Assembly: GCF_008831285.2 (NCBI RefSeq)
Contig: NC_045140.1
Coordinates: 849,528 to 913,527, forward strand
Direction: 5' to 3'
From: Nymphaea colorata
Taxonomy: Eukaryota; Streptophyta; Magnoliopsida; Nymphaeales; Nymphaeaceae
Length of the DNA stretch: 64,000 nt
The position numbers and the translations under genes were made by a program. The notes below the pieces were generated by a model, which made no database searches, had not been told where the DNA came from, and worked only from the letters and a program-made list of their open reading frames with translations. Positions 14,701-24,600 of the stretch are shown piece after piece (the first letter of the stretch is position 1; every line of letters begins with the position of its first letter).

Positions 14701-14924
14701 TTGGTGTCTCAAGAAGCTTAGGAGTTTGTTCCCAGGTTCTTTCTTCCTCTTTAATATGAGTTATTTTATCTGTTCTAGTCACTAAATATGATATTAGTTG
14801 ATTCCATTGTCTAAGCGGTTTTCTGGTGCAGTTGATTTGGGACCGCGCTCTAGGCTTACCAATTGAAAGGCCAAAAAGTGTGACAATGGACTGGCTTGAA
14901 CGCTTCTGCAAGAAAGCTGCTTAA
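935..14924 (+). CDS. CSY4: Citrate synthase, mitochondrial type (5'-truncated by window edge)
   Basis: Condenses acetyl-CoA with oxaloacetate to citrate, the entry step of the TCA cycle in the mitochondrial matrix. Exons: 935-1000, 1137-1202, 1284-1397, 2049-2112, 6558-6640, 8366-8415, 8513-8590, 9445-9573, 9756-9798, 9888-9974, 11655-11756, 13457-13564, 13663-13713, 14508-14581, 14684-14735, 14832-14924. All joins keep frame and use GT-AG, giving 419 residues plus stop. The catalytic triad is present: His255 (GPLHGLANQ), His301 (GYGHGVLRK) and Asp356 (NVDAHSG). Their spacing (46 and 55 residues) equals that of pig His274/His320/Asp375. The protein ends FCKKAA, with no peroxisomal SRL-like tail, and matches the plant mitochondrial rather than glyoxysomal paralogue. 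About 50 N-terminal residues, including the targeting peptide, are missing. The weakest join is the acceptor at 9443-9444. The gene symbol follows the Arabidopsis mitochondrial gene. Confidence 0.95.
2113..6557 (+). other. 4.4-kb intron of citrate synthase
   Basis: This phase-1 intron joins CCA-G to AT-CAT (residues PDH). More than half of its length is a solo LTR (3395-5809). The rest is AT-rich with a TG run near 2668-2683, a TA run near 6055-6078 and a short TG run near 6137-6150. No conserved coding sequence was seen on either strand. Confidence 0.8.
3395..5809 (-). mobile_element. Solo LTR of a retrotransposon (2,415 bp) with 5-bp target duplication
   Basis: The element begins TGTCACACCCC and ends GCGTTACA, that is TG...CA termini. 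It is flanked on both sides by the identical pentamer TGTTT (3390-3394 and 5810-5814). Its base composition is unlike the host intron, with a purine-rich GA block at 5230-5580. Read on the minus strand it starts TGTAACG and ends GGGGTGTGACA, the terminal style of Ty3/gypsy chromovirus LTRs, so minus is the likely orientation. No gag-pol remnant or second LTR is present, so internal recombination has left a solo LTR. Open frames inside it are not convincing proteins. Confidence 0.8.
6641..8365 (+). other. Citrate synthase intron (1.7 kb)
   Basis: Phase-0 intron between ALQ and VQSEF. It carries a MITE-like element at 6751-6894. The remainder is AT-rich and shows nothing else recognisable. Confidence 0.75.
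6751..6894. mobile_element. MITE-like inverted-repeat element, copy 1
   Basis: The left arm TTTGGCAACAGTAA is matched by the right arm TTACTGTTGCCAAA in inverted orientation. The middle holds GGAACA...TGTTCCATCAACC and CCGCCCCA. The outer flanks CTTTAGG and CTTAAGG form an imperfect direct repeat of about 7-8 bp, as expected for a hAT-type insertion. A related sequence forms the outer arms of the element at 57836-58304. Confidence 0.6.
8694..8782. repeat. Compound microsatellite (CA)n then (ATATAAAT)n
   Basis: A run of CA dinucleotides is followed by TA and then by five or so near-perfect repeats of an 8-bp ATATAAAT unit. It lies 100 bp downstream of a citrate synthase splice donor. Confidence 0.95.
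8957..9180. repeat. Diverged tandem duplication, ~118-120 bp unit
   Basis: Two copies share the ordered words TTCTTAAGCTA, ATTATT-GGT-AAGT, TGCTTCAAAGCATGGTA and ATC-GAT--ATCTTA. They start near 8960 and 9080. Both are intronic, between citrate synthase exons 7 and 8. Confidence 0.7.
9975..11654 (+). other. Citrate synthase intron (1.7 kb)
   Basis: Phase-0 intron between GLANQ and EVLLW, immediately after the catalytic His255 exon. It has a poly(A) run at 11191-11210. No other gene or clear repeat was recognised. Confidence 0.75.
11757..13456 (+). other. Citrate synthase intron with three diverged ~255-bp repeats
   Basis: A sentence-like motif recurs near 12712, 12963 and 13223: ATCAATCTTT-TCAAA, then a variant of GATATGGGTT, then CATTCCCAC or CCACTCCTA. 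The spacing is about 250-260 bp and the copies are strongly diverged, suggesting an old tandem array or several relics of one element. Confidence 0.5.
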
Positions 14925-16783
14925 AGCAATTGCAAACAAGTTATTTATTCCCTTTGATAATTTGATAATAAAAGAAAGGCATTGTGCTTGCAATTAGAAA
15001 TTGCAGGTCAATTTAATGTATTTTTCTGCTTTATTAGGAACATGTTCACTACTGCATTGCAGATTTTTCTCAAAGATGTCTGCCTTGGAAATTTTGTAGG
15101 AAACTGATAAAGTCAGTTTTCATCTGATGTACTGTTCTACTTTGCTTTGCCATCTTTCGAAGCTTATCTTTCTTGCTGGGTTGTGGATGGCTCTGCTCCC
15201 TATTGTGATCACCCTCATCAATAAGTTTTATGCACACATTACTTGGCAATGCCAAAAGAATGCTGATTTATGAATTTGAACAAGTGGAGATAAATGTTAT
15301 TACGGACTGTTGCAAGAAATGGAACTACAATCACTTTAGAAAGTATGTGGGTACTTTTGCATAGGATGTCATTAAAAGAAATGTCATAATTTCAACATCT
15401 GGTATCATTTGAACAACCATTTATGTCTATACGACCAGCACAATCTAATGTCTTTTTATCGAGAGTCAAGTGTACGTAGCTTCATTGGTAACTTGAAACA
15501 TTACATGTAAAGATTTTCACTCGTACACTGGTTAACCCCTTAGGTAGTTTTGAGCATGTTACCTTTCATTTTGAAACCCTTAAGAAATTGTCATATTTTA
15601 AAGTTTTTCACGTACTTGAACATGTACATTTAGTTCTCAATATTTGTTATTCATATTCGTCCATTATTACAGATTAGAAAGAAACCAGTTCGTTGGAACC
15701 TTTAAAAATAACGATGCACGTATTCTTCGGCTGATGCAACTTTCGGAGCTATAGTGTGAACACATTTTCTGGAGGTAAAAAATCAATAACCCCCACTTTA
15801 CTACAATTCGGCAATGAAACATTTCGAAGCATTTGGAATGGCTGATACAATGCAAAATCTGAAATAGATGAATTTATGACCCTGAAGACAAGTCCTATTT
15901 CTGATTTTTTGGTCCGCTGGCTTTCAGCAAGGGGACTGTTGCTTAGGCCGCTTGAGAGTAAGAATTTTTTATCGTTTATTTGATAGCCAAGACAAGTACT
16001 AATTTCATTTGCTACCTAGGAAAAAGGTATATTATGGTAAATATACTGAGAATGAAACTGGCCCCTGAACATGCTTGCCGATTACATTCCCATATAGACG
16101 CGCAAACTCCACTCCATTTTAGCACTGGATAATGCACCATAATGACCATGCTTTCCATGAGACCGGAAATGCGAAGCCTCTCTGTAAACGTTATCTTGCA
16201 CTTAATTAGGTTTGGGCCAACGTAATTTCCGACTGGTCATAGCAAAGATGAAAGAACCAGCTTTAAGGACAACGAACTTGTCCTGACCAAAATGCCGGAT
16301 CTCTCTCCCCCGGTGCACGAATAACAGACAAGCTGAACTTCAATACAGATATTAATAATGGGATGCTTGTCCCCTGTACAAAACTCTACAAAAAGGCTCG
16401 ATTAGCATACAAAGAATGAATAAGTCGTGCCGTTAATAATGATAGAGCAGGTGTTGCCTGGACCAGAAGCCACACCTCTCACTGGTTTCAGATACGGGTG
16501 CAGGCTCGCCACCTCCATTAACAGGCTTCACCACCACGGGTGCTCCAACCAGATTTGGACTGCAGGACCTCCACAGATGATCCCTTTTTCGCCATTTACA
16601 AGCCAACCCATGTGCCAGCCACCCGTATAATCAATCATGAACAGAATTCGATAACCTGTACATTACTGATACATAGGCACGCCTAGCCGAAGCCTGTACA
16701 GCGGTTAATATAGGCTGCCAGAAGCTCTTCTTAACTGAAGCTTCCTCAAGGGGGTCCAGAACTCGGAAGGCTGCCATAAAGAC
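14925..16783. other. Convergent intergenic interval with 3' ends of citrate synthase and EAF1
   Basis: The two flanking genes are transcribed towards each other. The left part holds the citrate synthase 3' UTR. The right part, roughly 16300-16783, should be the EAF1 3' UTR read on the minus strand. No additional gene or RNA gene is apparent. The short plus-strand frame at 16427-16630 has no support. Confidence 0.7.
14967..14972 (+). promoter_or_regulatory. Polyadenylation signal AATAAA of citrate synthase
   Basis: A canonical AATAAA lies 43 bp after the stop codon. Plant cleavage sites are variable, so the mRNA may also extend towards 15.1-15.3 kb. Confidence 0.5.
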
Positions 16784-18622
16784 CTATACTACCAGGGTGT
16801 TGCTGTGCACCTTGAGCTGCAGGCCTAACCTGCTGGGGGCAGGCGGTGGCGATTGCTGTGGCTGCTGCGGCCACTGACCACCAGCATTGTGTCCATGGAT
16901 TGTAACCCCACCTGAATACTGCCTTTGTGGCAGCGCAGAGCTGCCTGAGGGAGGGAGCATTTCCGCCCCCATGGAGTTTGCCTGGGGGGGAGTACTCATT
17001 GTTGCCATGTGAGCGGTTGAGGTAGGAGTATTAGGCTCATAAGACTGTTCTGGCATCCACTGAGTTGGAGGAATGCTGACAGACGAACCTGCCAAGGCAA
17101 CAGGAGCAGAATCTGTACACAACGGACTAACTGTACTTGGGCCTGTTTCATATTGGTTGTTTGCTGTCTGTGAGGCCGACCGATCCATAGGTTGTGTCAC
17201 AGTCTCAGAGGTTATTTGGCGATTCTGCAGCCTTCTCTGAATAGGCTGTTGGGTATGAATCAAGGGCCTCTGTTGATGCTGTTGCTGCTGCTCCTGTTGA
17301 TGCACCTGCTGCTGCTGTGGCTGTTGCTGCTTCTGCTGCTGTTGTTGTGGCTGCTGCTGCTGCAGAGGAGGAGATGAAACTGGCGGAGAATTGGCGGACA
17401 CAGGAACAGAAGTAGAATTAGCTGGTTGCTGGGAAGCAACTGCCATGTGTTGTGAAGAAGACAAGTTATGATTATGCGGGCCAGAAGTATGGCCTTGGGC
17501 GGCTGAATTGGTGCCTTCTGGAAGGGATGAGAGTGATGGTTGCCTAGATGGAGGAACTGAGCGTGGATACACCTTCTGATGCTGGGACTGAGCTCCTGAT
17601 GTCTGCGAAAGATGCATATTTGCCTGGTTTTGGTATCCAGCCGTGCCACTAAGCATCATTTGCTTACCAGCATGAGCCTGGTTTGAAGCCGCACCTGGCA
17701 TTAACCGCTGTCCGTGCATCATGTGCACAAGTTCCCCTTTGTCAGCCACCTGATTCCCTGTAGCACCACCACTGGGGTAAGACCCATCAACCGGAGGTGA
17801 CGGCACAACACTACCCCTACCTAATCCCTTCGAAAGTTTAGCCTGCTGTGCTTGTGACTGCTGCCTAGGCTGCTGACCTTGACCCTGCTGTCTATGCTGC
17901 TGCTGCAATTGTTGTCTTTGTCGCTGTTTCACCTGATTTGGCATTCCAAGTCCACCAGCTTGAGGATTTGGACCAGAAGTAGCATGAGGTAGAACCACAT
18001 GTTGCTTCTGGGTGCCTTGCAGTGGGACCGAATTCATGGGCAAAGAGGCTGAATTGACAGTTTGCTGGATACCAGGGGGAACTGCAATTGCTTGGCCAGC
18101 AGCAGACTGCTGGTTGACATGTAAAGAATGTTGTTGCTGCTGATGTTGTTGCTGCTGATGATGTTGCTGCTGCTGCTGCTGTAGTTGTTGCTGCTGTTGC
18201 TGATGATGCTGCTGAGTGGGCCCATTTTGAAGCGATGACACAGAATGTTGTGGTTGTGCATGGGGAAGTGACATATTTGGAGCAAAATGCTGATGGTGAT
18301 GCTGTTGTTGCTGCTGCTGCTGCTGTAAAAACCTTTGCTGGTAGGACCTATCTTTAGTTAAACGGTACATATATGCTTGCTGTTGTGCGTTGCCACCTGG
18401 GTTCTGCATCTGAGAATGATTAATACCATGTGACTGTTGTGGAACCTGATGGGCCTGAGGATGCTGAACAGGAAACGCCTGAACTGGTGAAGAGACCATC
18501 TGATTTGAAAAAGGTGTGCTCAAACCATTGAAAGGAGCCATGCCCTGCCCACTTCCTTGAGAAACTTGAAGTTGAAGCTCTTGCATTAGCATCTGCCTTT
18601 GCTCCTCCGGAGGTGGAGCAGG
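16784..18622 (-). other. Terminal glutamine-rich exon of EAF1
   Basis: One 612-codon exon forms the C-terminal third of EAF1. It has repeated runs of 5-9 Gln, often mixed with His, encoded by interleaved CAG and CAA, around 17270-17370 and 18130-18330. The family is known for such a low-complexity tail, which may act as a flexible transcription-cofactor surface (inference). At the 3' end the frame appears shifted. The current stop TAG is at 16784-16786, but the next frame continues with Gln-rich sequence to a TGA at 16746-16748. Confidence 0.85.
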
Positions 18623-21600
18623 CTGGAATGGTAAACACAGCATGTTATGACAATAGATGAAGAATCGGAACGATTGATTGCACGAGGACAGAAAAGTATT
18701 TCTTTTATGACAATCGGAACATATTTTTTCCTTCTCAATTAATAGACTAACTGAAGAATTATGTACAACTCCCTAGCTCCTAGAGACCCTAAGAAATAGC
18801 CTTTTTTTCCTTAAAGCCAACCAAAAAAATATAAAAAATGACTACCTCTACCAAAAAAAACACACAAAAACAAAATAGTAATGTTTCAGTCTCTTTATTC
18901 TGCAATGCTATTGCGGTGACACAGACTGTTAGATATGGGTATGGGATAATGGGTCCAGTCCACTAGACAGACCCAATAACATCCACAAATAGGGGGAACG
19001 GCCAGAAGGGAGGGTTATCACAGAAATTATTGGTGATTCCTCTGGGAGGGAATCCCTAATCTGGGATTAGGAACTGGGGTGCGTGAATTTCTCAAGGGCT
19101 GGATTGCTGAAGGTAGGTACTGGCCAGCAGAGGCTAACAAACACATTACTAGTTTTATGTCCTTGCATAAGCAGTACATTCATGATTCAACCTCGCCTCT
19201 CTACATCAAATAGGAAGGCCCAATAGGACTGCCGACTAAAAAAAGTATAAAAAATGACTACCGCTGCAAAACAAAAAAGAAAACAAAAACTACACAAAAC
19301 AAAATAATATTTAATGTTTCAGTCTCTTTATTCTGCAACCCTATTGCAGTGACGCACACATTCCTAGTTTTATGTCCTTGCATAAGCAGTACATTCAACC
19401 TCGTCTCTCTACATCAAATAGGATGGTCAAATTTCATACGTACCTATCAAAGGCCACATACTATATTCCCACCATGGTAGTCAAAAAAGCTAGGCAAGCT
19501 TAGGCAGTCACTTTCAAAAAAGCATGGCAGTGCCTAGGCATGCCAAAAACCAATGACTGAAAGAAAAAAATGAGGAAGAAGAAAAGAACCTCGGAAATTG
19601 GGGAAAAGGAGCAGAAGAAAAGGAATGGAAAGAAGGCAAAAGTAGAAAAGGAAGAAGAAATGAGAAAAAGGTAGAACATTGCTTTTTATTAAATTTGAGC
19701 ACCTAGTTAGCCCAGCTTAGTTGAAAAGGTGGGAACCTAGGGCCTAGGCACACTTTTGACTCAGCTGGTTTAAAAGTTGGTTCTTTTCTTTGGTAAACTT
19801 GACCATGTTCAACAATAAATCATTGAGACTTCCAAGAATGCAGATTTTGGACCACCCCTACTCTGCTCTGTGTGAAATTTATCCTAGGAAGAGTGGTTCA
19901 ACGCTCACAAAAAACTTGCTGGGCAGTACCTATCTTTCTAATTGTGGTGCAGCTGGTGCTTATCAGTTGGCTTTCTTCCCTAAATTACACAGAAAAGCAT
20001 CATATGCCTAATAAATACTACAAAGCTCTAGGTTGTGTCAACAAGTGATGGCACTATAGTGCATAAAATCGGCAGAAACAAAACCTTTTGGGCGACTAGT
20101 TAACATTCAACATGCCACCACATGAGACAGTTGGATGGAAATGTGCAATTTGTCATACGACAATCTACACAGTACGACTGCTTTCACAGTTTCAACAGAT
20201 GCTTACTGAATTAAACTTGTTACAGAAATGTAACATAAAAATTACTAATAACTATATAAAGAAATCCTCACCCGCATCATCTGAAGAGATTCACGTGACC
20301 TTGAAACTGAATTTCCATGAGGAGACACAACTCCTGGGTACATATTCACAGGATTTGGCACACCCACATTGCCAGAGGCAAGCATACCGCTTGTTCCTGA
20401 AGACACCATGCCTAGCATTCCTGGTGAACCCATTCCCTGATAGCCTGGCCTCGGCATCGGCATGCCTCTGCTCACACCAGGCATTATTCCTACACCATTT
20501 CCACCAGGCATCATACGAACACGTTCACCACCAGCCTGTAAGCCCTGATTAACAGGCAAACCTGATTGCTGAATGTTCCTGTTGGAAATCATTTGATTAA
20601 ACTGTTGTATTCTATGATCATCCAAAGGAAGACCCATTGGCTTTGGCACCGCATATCTCTGAACATCCCTATAAGATTGTTTCAAAAAGTCAGCAATGTA
20701 ATTTGCCAAAAAAAAAATCATGCAAGTAGAAGGTGACTAAGCAAATTGCACCTTCCAGTTTGGCTAAGTGGCCCCAATGGTGGTGGAACAGTATTACCAA
20801 GGACAACACCCCCAGCTCCCTGCAGAATGTGGCCCATAGAGGTTGATTGCATGGGAGTGACAGGACCTTGATGACTGGATAATGCTAAACCAGTGGAATG
20901 AGAAGCATGGTAGCCAGACGAGACTGTATCGGGGCTTGATGTGATTGCATCACAAAAATCAAGCGGTCTACAATGGACAAAGGAAGAGAAAGTTATTACA
21001 CCAAAAATATGCACAAAACAACCCAAACAAATAATACAACATACGTCATCGGAGCTCCATTCATGTTTGTGGTGCAAGCCTGGGAAAGGGCAACAGCGTG
21101 TGATGAGTGAATCGGAGTGCGCTGTTTCTGTTCTTGATTGTCTGACTGCAGGACATAGAGGGAAGAAAGTGTTAACAATTATGGTATTTAATAGAGGTTA
21201 CATGTGGAATATCGAGCAAGGTCATTCAGAACAGGGAAAAAAAAAAACTAAGTGGAACGTAGATGCATAAAATAACTAAGCATAGAAGGGGATGACAAAA
21301 CAAACAACGAATTTGTGAACTTTTACTAGCTCTAAGAAAATACAAATAATAATACGAATGATAACTCATCTCAATGTCGACAACAAATGTGGACCATGGT
21401 GTTACCAGAGCAGAAAAGGAACCTCAAGTGCCTAAAAGGTAAAAGCCAGAAAATCAGATTGGTGCATACCTTGCTGTTAAGGTCAAAATATAAAAGGACA
21501 AAATGCGCAAGGCAACTTTTGCCAACTTTAATAAATTGATTGAACAATAATGAAATTGTAGTACAAGAGGAAATGGGAAAAAAAATTGTGGCCGCTGAGT

Positions 21601-24600
21601 TTTCTAAAAAGAAATAATTGCATTAAGTTAGATCCATATCAGGGCCAAGGCACACACAAAGGTTTGATCCAGCAAGATCAAAGCCCTCGGACTAGGACCG
21701 GCATAGAATGAAGCTACAATGGGCTGAATCAAAGAAAAATAAAAAAAATTATCAAGTCAAATTTAATTTAACATAATAGACCTTTAACATGCCCTCACCA
21801 AGTTGCATGAAGATGGACAGTTGACAATGGGCTAGGAACAAATTAAGAAAATCCAAATTGGCACGAAAGCCGTCTCCTTTTTGATGCCCATTTTGACAAG
21901 TGGGCAAAATAGTGTCATGTATTGCTCGTTTTGAACTAGGGTTATGAAGACCCTTCCCCTCTTGTCTATAAATAAAAATCGACCTCTCATCTCCTTCTTG
22001 GGTTGACTTATGAGGGAGGGAGGGAGGGAGGTACTGGTCGTTTAAGTCTCACGCAAAGAAGGTTTTAGCTTGAGAAAGTGTACAGCTGCCAACCAAGCCC
22101 ATTCACTTCAGCCTAAGTGCAGCTTCATTAATGCTTGAAAAGCTCAATCGAGTATGCTAGTTCATACGCTTCCCTAGCCAGATTTAGTTGGGCTCAACTC
22201 TGGTTTGAGGAACGTGTGAAAGACTGAACCATGACTATCTGAAACTTGTTTACGCTTTTCAGAAAGATCAGAACTTGGTGGTGGCATTGGGAGAGTGTCA
22301 TCAAACAGAAGGAGATGATACTAAAGAGCTGACAACAGATCCACCACCTTCTAATTAGAAAATCTGATCTCTTTTAGCGTTTGTTTTAAGGATTATTTTT
22401 TAGGCGTTCATTGAGATGATCTCAATGAGTAAGACCTGAACCAAAAGCAAACTTCTAGAAGGATACCACTTCTAAAATTGCATAAATCATGTGCCAGATT
22501 TCAGGAAAAATAAAACGAACAGGACATAATGTTTCTACCTATGACATTAAGAAAAGCAATCCATGACAACATATGCAATTACATCTTAGAATAACACAGG
22601 ATGGCACAGGGTGCATCACAGAGCAACCAACAAATATATGGCACATACCTTCGTTTTATTAGAATGCTGCTTTTGTCCAATCATAATGATTTTCTCAAAA
22701 TGACTCTTTAGTATTTCGTCTTCCATTGGTTCCTGCAACCGTTTAAACAACTGTCTCGCACTACCCTGGTTCAAAGTCATCAACACTACTACAATGTGAC
22801 ATTAATTTTTTACATAAAAACCAGCTACAAACAAGATGAAAGGAATCAATAAAAATGCAATCTGCTAAAGGAAGACCTTGGGGATTCCAGGTAAGGTAGA
22901 TGGATATGGCTGGGAAGATCCAGAATCCTCTGCACTATCAGCACCATCCCCATTGTTCTTATCCATTAAGGCCTTGTGCCGCTCCTTACATTCCTTAGGT
23001 TTCCGGAATATACACTAGAAACCAAAATTGCACAAGAAAATATATCAACGCCTTGATCAATTTAATTTTTCAAACAAAAGATGTTTGAAAGACATTTAGC
23101 AAAAATTAAGAAATAGACTTGCACGGGAAAGGTAAAATATGAATCGAACTTATCACCTTGCACTGTAATGTACTATTTATAGCATCAGTTACTAGTTCCC
23201 AGTTTGGACCCATGTCGTGCACAAGTACAACAAGTGCCTAAATCATGAAAATCACAGTATTGAGTAAAATCCCATTTAAAATTCTTCAAATACATCAGAA
23301 AGGATTTATGCGACTTGCAACCTGATCTTCAAAAAGCGTCCAAGGCATCCCATCTCCAGTCTGCCCTGCAGATATCTGCAACGAGTAAAAGTCAAGAGGA
23401 AGTGATTGAATTAATTTCAGGTTCACTTATGAGTGCAGGGAAGGGCACAAGTTAATGAAGAGGGAGCAAAGACACAGAGAAAGAAGAGAACTAATACGCA
23501 GTAGATAGCACCCTCTAAATCCCAAGTGCTTATGACAATACTGAAAGAAATAAGGCAACTCATGAATACACTAGTGAATAGAGGATCACCAATTCTTTTA
23601 TAGCCACAAGCAACGAGAAAAGATAGTCAAATAGACTTATCACAAAACATATACATATTACTGAAAAATTTATGTTTATAATGGAGTAGGAAAATGTGAA
23701 AAAATGTCAAAATGTGATCATATATTCATCACCTTATTATTCAATGACTAATCGGATAAGTGTTTTTTTTTTTTTTTGTGGGGGTGGGGTGGGGGGGGGG
23801 GCGCGCAGAGGCAGTCAAGATCATGTATTGATACCAGACGCCATTAGCAAGCTCCACCAATCATTATGTTAGGACCTAGGAGTATATTCCATAGACTAAT
23901 AACATCTTCCATCGACAACATTAATGAAGGGGACAAACCTTAAGCACTTTGTTTTTTCTGCCCCGATCACGGTTAGCAATCATCCTCATCAGCTTATTTG
24001 GGTTAGCAATATTACTCATTTGTGAAGCAGCAGGAGAGGGTATGGAACCAGTCAATGGAGTTGCAGCCTCTGGAGAAGTATCAGTCAACTGTTTTGAGAT
24101 TTTTGGTCGCTTTGCAGCATGCTGCCCATGCAAATCTTGTAGAAGACAAAGTGAAGGTAAGAGCTTATAAGAGAAAGAAACTACCTCAACAAGTTAAGGT
24201 AAAAAATAATGCTTACTAGGATTTCCATTGGCTTCTGAATAGAGACCATCCACTCTCTTCTTAAATTGATCCTTCTGCAATTTAGTTTGCATTTCATTAA
24301 AATACATGAAATAAAGACTAAAATAACATCAAGCAATACAGAATTCAACATTATGGTGTAACGACCATCCAGCCAACCCCCAGTACTTGGGGACAAGAAG
24401 AGTGACTATTGCAAAATATCTTAAAGGGGGAGTTCCATCATGTAGCTAGGCTAGTCAAAGACAAGAAGAAGCAAGTTAAAGTGAGTAGGCAGGAATGGTC
24501 TGTAACTTAAAGACTAGCACCAAACATATTGTGTGTACAACTGTACATGTTTACATCAGATCATCAAATTCAGTTAGGCAGAAGAGGCAAGGAAAACTGT

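Larger units (their letters stand above)
18623..20271 (-). other. Last intron of EAF1, rich in insertions
   Basis: Phase-0 intron between MMR and PAPPPEEQ. It contains an ~180-bp duplicated segment (18828-19425), one copy of which is interrupted by a small solo LTR, and a CCTAGGC-type element (19471-19770). The remainder up to 20271 has nothing recognisable. Confidence 0.75.

Noticed and set aside
17192-17377. Plus-strand frame with long leucine runs
   Set aside because: Antisense shadow of the EAF1 polyglutamine codons (CTG/TTG from CAG/CAA).
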